Origin: Kitasatospora cinereorecta
Lineage (GTDB): Bacteria; Actinomycetota; Actinomycetes; Streptomycetales; Streptomycetaceae
NCBI RefSeq assembly: GCF_024172095.1
Contig: NZ_JAMZDX010000003.1
Location: 946,001 to 1,010,000, forward strand
Reading direction: 5' to 3'
DNA: 64,000 nucleotides
This document shows positions 58,244 through 64,000 of this stretch, piece by piece (position 1 is the first letter of the stretch; each line of letters opens with the position of its first letter). The translations under genes and the position numbers were made by a program. The notes under the pieces are model-generated. The model ran no database searches. It saw only the letters and a program-made list of their open reading frames with translations, and was not told the origin of the DNA.

Positions 58244-59836
58244 GTGAGCATCCGCATCCCGCGCACCGTCGCGCTCGGCGCCGCCACCCTGCTGGCCGCC
58301 GGCTCCGTCTCCTTCCTGGGCTCCGCCTCCGCGTACGCCGCCGACAGCCCGACCATCGGCACCGCCACCGTCAACCCGGCCACCGGTTCCGACACCGAGC
58401 TGATCAACCTGGTCACCTCGGCCACCTGCCCCGGCGGCACCAACCTCCAGGCGCTGGTCTTCGGCCAGGGCTTCCCGGCCACCGGCTACGGCGTCACCCC
58501 GAACGGCTCGCAGTCCATCTACCCGCCGGACGCCCAGGGCCGGATGAGCATCCCGCTCAGCGACACCATGGCGAGCTTCGCGCAGAAGAACGGCTTCACA
58601 GCGCTGAGCGGCAAGTACGAGTTCCACGTGCGCTGCCAGGCGAAGATCGGTGCCACCTACTTCGGCGACTTCGTCGGCGCGGTCTGGTTCACCAGCCCCA
58701 CCTCCTACACCTCGACCGACCCGAACGCGCCGGTCGTCCAGGCGACCACCACCACCGTCACTCTCACCCCGAACGGCTCGGCCACCGAGGGCGCCGACGT
58801 CACCCTGAACGCCGCGGTCAGCCCGGCGGCCGCCGGCACCGTGCAGTTCCAGGACAACGGCGCCGCGCTCGGTGCCCCGGTCGCCGTCTCCGGCGGCCAG
58901 GCCGCGCTGACCGTCAACACCCTGGCCAAGGGCGCGCACACCATCACCGCCGTCTTCACCTCCACCGACAGCGGCTTCTCCGGCTCCACCTCGGCCCCGG
59001 TCGCGTACACCATCAGCCCCAAGGGCGCCGCGGCCACCACTACCGCGCTCGCCGTCACCCCGTCCGGCTCCGCCACCGCGGGCACCGCGGTCCAGCTGGC
59101 CGCGACCGTCTCCCCGGCGGCCGCCGGCACCGTGCAGTTCCTGGACAACGGCACCGTGGTCGGCGCCGTGCCGGTCACTGCGGGCTCCGCCCAGACCTCG
59201 CTCACCACCCTGGCCGAGGGCGACCACTCCTTCACCGCCGCCTTCACCCCGGCCGACGCCACCCAGTACGCGGCGTCCGCCTCGCAGGCCGTTCCGTTCA
59301 CCGTCACCCCGGTGGTCACCCCGCCGAACCCGGGCGGCCCGACCCCGCCCGCCCCGGTCTCCGAGACCATCACCACCACGGTCGCCCCCGGCGCCCTGGT
59401 GATCAGCGTCGCGGGCGCCAACGTCACCCTGCCGCCGCTGACCCTGAACAACGACTCCACCCGGTTCGCCGCCACCGGCCCGATCCAGACCGTCACCGTC
59501 ACCGACACCCGCGCCGGCGCCCCCGGCTGGTCGGTCAGCGGCCAGGTCGCCCCGTTCACCTCCGGCGGCAACAGCATCAACGCGCAGAACCTCGGCTGGG
59601 CGCCCAACCTGGTCTCCAAGGGCGACGGCCTCAAGGTCACCCTCGGCGGGGCGGTCAACCCGGCCAACGCCGTCGAGGCGAACGACGCCGGCGCGCTCGG
59701 TCTGAAGTCCGCCCGCACCCTGGCCACCGCGACCGGCCTCGGCACCGCCAAGCTCGGCGCCGACCTCACCCTGCTCGCGCCGACCTCCACCCAGGCCGGC
59801 ACCTACCAGGGCGTGCTCACCCTGACCGCCATCTGA
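58244..59836 (+). CDS. Secreted protein with two Ig-like repeats and a WxL-like C-terminal domain
   Basis: 530 residues from GTG 58244. Signal peptide about 1-33 (IPRTVALGAATLLAAGSVSFLGSASAYAAD). A first domain (about 35-160; ELINLVTSATCPGGTNLQALVFGQGFPATGYG, FTALSGKYEFHVRCQAKIGA) recurs in the next gene. Two Ig-like repeats follow (about 168-262 and 268-360, each with TVxLTPxGSATxGxxVxLxAxVSPAAAGTVQFxDNG). The C-terminal 150 residues (SETITTTVAPGALVISVAGANVTLPPLTL, PGWSVSGQVAPFTSGGNSINAQNLGW, LTLLAPTSTQAGTYQGVLTLTAI) follow the WxL pattern; the second Trp of that pattern is Leu. WxL domains bind peptidoglycan or a DUF916 partner, and that partner is the next gene. Confidence 0.85.
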   Translation: MSIRIPRTVALGAATLLAAGSVSFLGSASAYAADSPTIGTATVNPATGSDTELINLVTSATCPGGTNLQALVFGQGFPATGYGVTPNGSQSIYPPDAQGRMSIPLSDTMASFAQKNGFTALSGKYEFHVRCQAKIGATYFGDFVGAVWFTSPTSYTSTDPNAPVVQATTTTVTLTPNGSATEGADVTLNAAVSPAAAGTVQFQDNGAALGAPVAVSGGQAALTVNTLAKGAHTITAVFTSTDSGFSGSTSAPVAYTISPKGAAATTTALAVTPSGSATAGTAVQLAATVSPAAAGTVQFLDNGTVVGAVPVTAGSAQTSLTTLAEGDHSFTAAFTPADATQYAASASQAVPFTVTPVVTPPNPGGPTPPAPVSETITTTVAPGALVISVAGANVTLPPLTLNNDSTRFAATGPIQTVTVTDTRAGAPGWSVSGQVAPFTSGGNSINAQNLGWAPNLVSKGDGLKVTLGGAVNPANAVEANDAGALGLKSARTLATATGLGTAKLGADLTLLAPTSTQAGTYQGVLTLTAI

Positions 59837-59844
59837 CGGTCGGT

Positions 59845-59892
59845 CCGCCCCGGCGCGATCGCCGTGCACCTCGCCGCGATCCGCCGGGGCGG
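59845..59892 (+). terminator. Hairpin between the WxL-like and DUF916 genes
   Basis: CCGCCCCGGC (59845-59854) pairs with GCCGGGGCGG (59883-59892); the region inside also has GCGATC on both sides. It starts 8 bp after the stop, so it may be a terminator or an attenuator that lowers expression of the downstream genes. Confidence 0.6.
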
Positions 59893-59969
59893 CCCCGGCC
59901 GCCGGTACCGCTGAACGTGTGTACCGCTCTACGCCCGCACCGCACCTCCGCTTCCCAGCGCTCCCGAGG

Positions 59970-61739
59970 ATGACGCCGCCGATGCGCCGATGGCTCCTGG
60001 TACTCCTTCCTGCCCTGCTCCTGCTGCTGGGCTCCCGATCCGCGTACGGCGCACCCGCCTCGGCACTCACCGACGGGGCGCAGCCGCAGACTTTCGGCAT
60101 CCAGCCCGCCACCGCCACCGACCCGGACGGACGCGGCACCTTCGGGTACTCCGCGACCCCCGGCGCGCTGGTCAAGGACCACGTCGCGGTCTGGAACTAC
60201 AGCGAGCAGCCGATCACCCTGCGGCTGTACGCCGCGGACGCCTTCAACACCGACACCGGCGGCTACGACGTGCTGCCCGAGGGCAAGCCCTCCACCCAGG
60301 CCGGCTCCTGGCTGCGGACCTCCGTCGCCTCGCTCGAACTCCCGGCCCGCTCACGGCAGATCGTGCCCTTCACGCTCGCCGTCCCGGCCGACGCCGCGCC
60401 CGGCGACCACGCCGCCGGCATCGTCGCCTCGCTGCGCCGGGAGACCAAGGACGCCCAGGGCAACACCGTCACCGTGGACCAGCGGGTCGGTTCCCGGGTC
60501 AACATCCGGGTGGCCGGCGACCTGCGGCCCGAACTGACCGTGGTCGGCGCCACCGCCCTCTACCACCCGAGTGCCAACCCGTTCGCGACCGGCCGCACCA
60601 CGGTCCGCTACACCGTCCGCAACACCGGGAACGTCCGGCTCGGCGGCAAGCAGGCCGTCCGGGTGACCAATGTGCTCGGCACCGTCGCCACCGGCGGCGC
60701 CCCCGCCGACCTGCAGGAACTGCTGCCCGGCAACTCCGTGGACTACCGGGTCGAGGTCTCCGGTGCCTACCCGACCCTGCTCGGCACCGCCGGCGTCACC
60801 ATCGACCCGCTGCCGATCGGCGGCGACCGCGACCCCGGGCTCAGCAGCACCGTGCACAAGCAGCGGTTCGTCGCCGTCCCCTGGACCATGCTGCTCCTGC
60901 TGCTGGTCCTCGCCGGTCTCGCCGCCCTGTGGTGGTCGCGCCGCCGCACCCGCCGCCGCCTGCTCGCCCTGCCGCCCGTGCCGATCGGTGCCGTCACCGC
61001 CGGCGCCGCCCTGGCCGCCCTCCTGCTGCTCACCCAGCTCCCCTACGCGCCAACGGCGTTCGCCGACACCGGGTCGAACGGGACGCTCGCCTTCGACTAC
61101 CCGACCGGGCACGACGACGATGCGATCGACCTGCTGACCTCCGGCCCCTGCCCCGACCCGGCGGCCGACTACCTCGGCGTCCGGATCACCGGCCGGGGCT
61201 TCCCCGCCGAAGGCGTCCCGCTCACCGGCACCACCGCCGTCTCCGCGTACCGGCCGGCCGGCAACGGCGGCTTCGTGGTGCCGCTCGCCAACACCCTGCG
61301 GGTGGTCGCCAACCGCAGCGGACTGGCCGCGCTGAGCGGCCCGTACACCATCACCGCCAGCTGCCGGGGCAAGGTCAACCCGGCTCCGCTGCGGGAGTTC
61401 AGCGGTGTGGTCACCTTCTCCTCGCCGAGCACCTGGACCGCTGCCTCGGTCGCGCCCGACGGGATGATCCACGCGGCCGGGTCCGACCCCGTACCGGTGG
61501 CCGCCCGTGCGCCGAAGCCCGCCGCGCAGCCGGCGTCGGCGGCGCGGTCCGGTCCGTCGCTCGGCTCCTGGTCGGCCATCGGCGCCGGGGTGGTGCTGCT
61601 CGGGTGGGTCGGCGTCCCGTACCTGCGGCGGCGGTTCGGGCGCAGCCCGGCCTCTGCGGGTGCTGCGGCGGAGGCCGGTCCGGCGGCTGGGGAGCCCGGG
61701 ACGGCTCCCGCGGCCGAGCGGTCCGAGGTGGTGGGATGA
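59970..61739 (+). CDS. DUF916 (WxL-interacting) membrane protein with a duplicated surface domain
   Basis: 589 residues from ATG 59970 (59982 also possible). Signal peptide about 5-30 (RRWLLVLLPALLLLLGSRSAYG). DUF916 domain about 33-155 (TFGIQPATATDPDGRGTFGYSATPGALVKDHVAVWNYSEQPITLRLYAADAFNT, PARSRQIVPFTLAVPADAAPGDH), then the second WxL-interacting domain (about 190-300). A transmembrane helix (about 305-326, WTMLLLLLVLAGLAALWW), a basic stretch and a second signal-like helix (about 345-370, ending PTAFAD) follow. A surface domain (about 371-500; TGSNGTLAFDYPTGHDDDAIDLLTSGPCPDPAADYLGVRITGRGFPAEG, GPYTITASCRGKVNPAP) is homologous to the N-terminal domain of the preceding protein. A third helix lies at about 532-552. 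It probably anchors the WxL-like protein to the membrane. Confidence 0.85.
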   Translation: MTPPMRRWLLVLLPALLLLLGSRSAYGAPASALTDGAQPQTFGIQPATATDPDGRGTFGYSATPGALVKDHVAVWNYSEQPITLRLYAADAFNTDTGGYDVLPEGKPSTQAGSWLRTSVASLELPARSRQIVPFTLAVPADAAPGDHAAGIVASLRRETKDAQGNTVTVDQRVGSRVNIRVAGDLRPELTVVGATALYHPSANPFATGRTTVRYTVRNTGNVRLGGKQAVRVTNVLGTVATGGAPADLQELLPGNSVDYRVEVSGAYPTLLGTAGVTIDPLPIGGDRDPGLSSTVHKQRFVAVPWTMLLLLLVLAGLAALWWSRRRTRRRLLALPPVPIGAVTAGAALAALLLLTQLPYAPTAFADTGSNGTLAFDYPTGHDDDAIDLLTSGPCPDPAADYLGVRITGRGFPAEGVPLTGTTAVSAYRPAGNGGFVVPLANTLRVVANRSGLAALSGPYTITASCRGKVNPAPLREFSGVVTFSSPSTWTAASVAPDGMIHAAGSDPVPVAARAPKPAAQPASAARSGPSLGSWSAIGAGVVLLGWVGVPYLRRRFGRSPASAGAAAEAGPAAGEPGTAPAAERSEVVG

Positions 61740-62701
61740 CCGTCACCGACCTGCCCCCGGTCGGCCCCGCCGCGCCGTCCACCCGCTCGCCGTGGGCTCC
61801 GCCGCCCGAGCCGCCCCGGCTGCCCGTCGTCGCCCGTCCGCGGCGCCGGGTGCTGCCGGACGGTCCCCAGCTGCTCGGTGCGGCGCTGGCGATCCTCGCC
61901 GCGCTGCTGATCGGCCTGGTACTGGAACTCGGCCCGCTCGGCTCGCTGAAGCACCTGCGCGACCACGAGACCGGCTACGCCGAGCTGCGCGAGAGCCTGG
62001 CCAAGGGCACCACCCCGATCGGCCAACTCGACCGCGACGGGAAGCCGGTGGAGCCCGGCACGCCGGTCGCCCTGCTGGAGGTGGAGCAGCTGGGCCTGCG
62101 CGAGGTGGTCCGGGAGGGCACCGGCGGGGGAGTCCTGCAGTCCGGGCCCGGCCACCGCCGGGACACCCCGATGCCGGGCCAGGCGGGCACCAGCGTGCTG
62201 CTCGGCCGGCAGGCCGGGTACGGCGGCCCGTTCGGCGAACTCGGCGATCTGCGGCCCGGCGAGACCTTCCGGGTCACCACCGGGCAGGGCCCCAGCGTCT
62301 TCCGGGTGCTGGACACCCGCCGGGTCGGCGACCCCGTCCCGCCCGCTGCGAGGAGCGGCGCCGGACGGCTGGTCCTGGTCACCGGAAGCGGCCCCGACTA
62401 CGCACCCACCGGCACCCTGGTGGTCGACGCCGACCTGGTCACCGACGTCCGCCCGGCCAACCCCCGGCCGTTCGGCCCCGACGCGCTGCCGACGTCGGAG
62501 ACCGCGATGGGCACCGACGAGGGCGCCTGGATCCCGCTGGTGCTGTGGGGTGAGGGGCTGGTGTTGGCCGCCGTGGGCCTGGCCCTCGCCTGGGCGCGCT
62601 GGGGCCGCCGCCCGACCTGGATCGTCGGGGTTCCGGTGGTCACCGCGCTGGCTCTGGCGGTCGCCGACCAGGTCGCCCGCCTGCTGCCCAACCTGATCTG
62701 A
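61736..62701 (+). CDS. Sortase-fold membrane protein without catalytic His and Cys
   Basis: 321 residues; ATG 61736 overlaps the preceding stop (ATGA). A Pro-rich cytoplasmic N-terminus (1-40), a transmembrane helix (about 47-66, LGAALAILAALLIGLVLEL), then an extracellular domain like class E sortases (about 70-240). At the place of the sortase GHR motif stands LLGRQAGYGGPFGEL (about 155), so His is replaced. At the usual TC motif stands VLVTGSGPDYAPTGTLVV (about 212), so the catalytic Cys is Gly. Two C-terminal helices follow (IPLVLWGEGLVLAAVGLALAW, VGVPVVTALALAVADQVA). It is likely a non-catalytic sortase relative acting as a binding or scaffolding part of the surface complex. Confidence 0.78.
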   Translation: MTVTDLPPVGPAAPSTRSPWAPPPEPPRLPVVARPRRRVLPDGPQLLGAALAILAALLIGLVLELGPLGSLKHLRDHETGYAELRESLAKGTTPIGQLDRDGKPVEPGTPVALLEVEQLGLREVVREGTGGGVLQSGPGHRRDTPMPGQAGTSVLLGRQAGYGGPFGELGDLRPGETFRVTTGQGPSVFRVLDTRRVGDPVPPAARSGAGRLVLVTGSGPDYAPTGTLVVDADLVTDVRPANPRPFGPDALPTSETAMGTDEGAWIPLVLWGEGLVLAAVGLALAWARWGRRPTWIVGVPVVTALALAVADQVARLLPNLI

Positions 62702-62735
62702 GCCCCTGCCCGCGAGGACCCCGAGGAGCACCCGA

Positions 62736-63584
62736 ATGACCGGAACCACGTCCATGCCCGCCGCCGACCCGACCGCGGCGCTGCTTTCCCCGGCCGGTGC
62801 GCCCTCCCCGGCCGGCGCACTCGACGCCCGGTCGGTGTCGGCCTGGTTCGGCGAGCGCAAGGTCCTCGACCGGGTCTCCCTGGAGATGCCGGCCGGCCGG
62901 GTCACCGCCCTGATCGGCCCCTCCGGCTGCGGCAAGTCCACCTTCCTGCGGATCCTCAACCGGATGCACGAGCTGGTCCCGGCCGCCTCGCTGGCCGGCG
63001 AGGTGCTGCTGGACGGCGAGGACGTCTACGCCCCCGAGCGGCGGCTCACCGAGGCCCGCCGCGACATCGGCATGGTGTTCCAGAAGCCCAACCCCTTCCC
63101 GGCGATGTCGATCTACGACAACGTGGTGGCCGGTCTCAGACTGACCGGCATCCGCGCCTCCCGGGCCGAGAAGGACCGGCTGGTCGAGGAGTGCCTGACC
63201 AAGGCCGGCCTCTGGCGCGAGGTGGCGGACCGGCTGCGCCAGCCGGGCGGGGCGCTCTCCGGCGGCCAGCAGCAGCGGCTGTGCATCGCCCGCTCGCTCG
63301 CTGTGCGGCCCAAGGTGCTGCTGATGGACGAACCGTGCTCGGCCCTCGACCCCACCTCCACCCGGCGGATCGAGCAGACCATCCGCGAACTGGTCGACGA
63401 GGTCACCATCGTGATCGTCACCCACAACATGCAGCAGGCCCAGCGGGTGTCCGACCGCTGCGCGTTCTTCCTGGCCGAGCAGGGCACCCCCGGCGCCGTC
63501 GTCGAACACGGGCCCACCGAGGCGATGTTCACCGCGCCCGTGGACCAGCGCACGTCCGACTACGTCAACGGGCGGTTCGGGTAG
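62736..63584 (+). CDS. pstB: PstB-like ABC transporter ATPase
   Basis: 282 residues from ATG 62736, with GAGGAG upstream. Walker A GPSGCGKST, Q-loop VFQKPNPFPAMSIYDNV, signature LSGGQQQRLCIAR, Walker B VLLMDEPCSALDP and the H-loop VTHNMQQAQRVSD are all intact, and the Q-loop sequence is diagnostic of PstB. The first 30 residues are a Ser/Ala/Pro extension not seen in most PstB. It should energise the PstC and PstA-fusion permease. It is at the end of the operon, 34 bp behind the sortase-like gene; the usual phoU does not follow. Confidence 0.95.
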   Translation: MTGTTSMPAADPTAALLSPAGAPSPAGALDARSVSAWFGERKVLDRVSLEMPAGRVTALIGPSGCGKSTFLRILNRMHELVPAASLAGEVLLDGEDVYAPERRLTEARRDIGMVFQKPNPFPAMSIYDNVVAGLRLTGIRASRAEKDRLVEECLTKAGLWREVADRLRQPGGALSGGQQQRLCIARSLAVRPKVLLMDEPCSALDPTSTRRIEQTIRELVDEVTIVIVTHNMQQAQRVSDRCAFFLAEQGTPGAVVEHGPTEAMFTAPVDQRTSDYVNGRFG

Positions 63585-63630
63585 TGGTTCCGTCATCGAA
63601 ATGCAATGCAGAGGCAAAGAGATCCGTGCA

Positions 63631-63642
63631 TATGATCTGCCT
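63631..63642 (+). promoter_or_regulatory. Candidate -10 box of the M16 peptidase gene, likely leaderless start
   Basis: TATGAT (63631-63636) matches the -10 consensus well and lies 6 bp before GTG 63643, where transcription would start. No Shine-Dalgarno sequence is visible. No clear -35. The 63590-63640 stretch is clearly more AT-rich than surroundings. Confidence 0.4.
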
Positions 63643-64000
63643 GTGAATCGCGAGGTCATCGACGGAATCCCTGTGCTCTGGGCGGACGCCCCCGGCCCCC
63701 TGGAGGCCACCCTGATCTTCGGGTGCGGCGCCCGGGACGAGACGATGCGCACGCTCGGCGTGACGCACCTGATCGAGCACCTCGCGATGAGCACCCTGCC
63801 CCGGCTGCACCACGACCACAACGCCTCGGTCGACCTGGCGCTCACCCAGTTCACCTGCTCCGGCCGCCCCGAGCAGGTCGTCGACTTCCTGGCGAAGGTC
63901 TGCGCGGCGCTCACCGCGCTGCCGCTGGAGCGGATCGACCAGGAGGCCGGCGTCCTCGCCGCCGAGGACGGCCGGGTCGCCGATCCGCAGACCGGCGAAC
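63643..64000 (+). CDS. M16 family (insulinase-like) metallopeptidase, N-terminal part (3' end outside window)
   Basis: About 119 residues visible, from GTG 63643. The zinc motif HLIEH (HxxEH, as in M16 peptidases) is in VTHLIEHLAMSTLP (about 46-50), preceded by ATLIFGCGARDETMRTLG and followed by ASVDLALTQFTCSGRPEQVVDFLAKVC, as in insulinase-like proteins. The usual catalytic Glu is followed by His as required. The gene runs on the same strand as pstB, 58 bp behind it, with an own -10 like sequence; membership in the Pst-like operon is uncertain. An in-frame ATG just before (63632) leads to a stop at once. Confidence 0.85.
   Translation, partial: MNREVIDGIPVLWADAPGPLEATLIFGCGARDETMRTLGVTHLIEHLAMSTLPRLHHDHNASVDLALTQFTCSGRPEQVVDFLAKVCAALTALPLERIDQEAGVLAAEDGRVADPQTGE

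Noticed and set aside
58049..60175. 708-codon minus-strand frame opposite the WxL-like gene
   Set aside because: Arg/Gly-rich shadow frame, no domain.

Overview
The window is high-GC DNA (about 72%) with dense genes, frequent GTG/TTG starts, 4-bp ATGA/GTGA gene overlaps and third-position G/C bias. Gene content and order (leuS, degV, comEA/comEC, holA, rpsT, lepA, fadD, hemW, hrcA-dnaJ, rsmE, tricorn protease, phoH, ybeY, corC-like, era) are those of a Streptomycetaceae chromosome core, either Streptomyces or Kitasatospora. I see no tRNA, rRNA, insertion sequence, phage or CRISPR array. Genus is inference; no search was run.

Layout. 1-7.4 kb: 3' end of leuS with a two-tier terminator, a surface Ig-like protein pair, a WYL regulator with a perfect 12-bp-arm palindrome in front of it, a small membrane protein, degV, and the DNA-uptake gene comEA preceded by two DnaA boxes. 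7.4-15.5 kb: comEC (probable CTG start), holA, rpsT and lepA, with small conserved proteins between them. 15.6-25 kb: accessory/stress section with a membrane protein, an FAD oxidoreductase plus ECF41-type sigma factor pair with a matching promoter, a MarR/MFS divergent pair with a shared operator, a DMT exporter and a heterodimeric ABC exporter. 25-35 kb: fadD, hemW, a large secreted DUF4091 glycoside-hydrolase-like protein with two discoidin domains, DUF3097, DUF2785, PspAB and HtpX. 35-49.7 kb: CIRCE-hrcA-dnaJ-rsmE, tricorn protease, HIT protein, RNase Z, phoH-ybeY-corC, a cytidine-deaminase-like protein without zinc ligands, an unlisted 51-residue membrane protein, era and a hydrolase.

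The most unusual part is 49.8-63.6 kb: a nine-gene, largely overlapping operon built around a Pst-type (phosphate family) ABC importer with cell-surface machinery. It encodes a small protein, PstC, a PstA permease fused in frame to a membrane-anchored PstS-like binding domain, an 885-residue anchored binding-protein-like protein, a free secreted PstS-like protein, a secreted protein with two Ig-like repeats and a WxL-like C-terminal domain, a DUF916 (WxL-interacting) membrane protein that carries a second copy of a domain found in its neighbour, a sortase-fold membrane protein in which the catalytic His and Cys are not at the expected places, and PstB. A series of 11-bp units with GTTCATG repeated at 22-bp spacing, resembling a PhoP (PHO) box, lies just upstream. 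Inference: a surface-displayed, possibly phosphate-regulated solute capture and uptake complex distinct from the ordinary pstSCAB operon. The window ends inside an M16 peptidase gene.

Three copies of a long palindromic intergenic repeat (37.5, 41.7, 48.8 kb) sit just behind gene ends.
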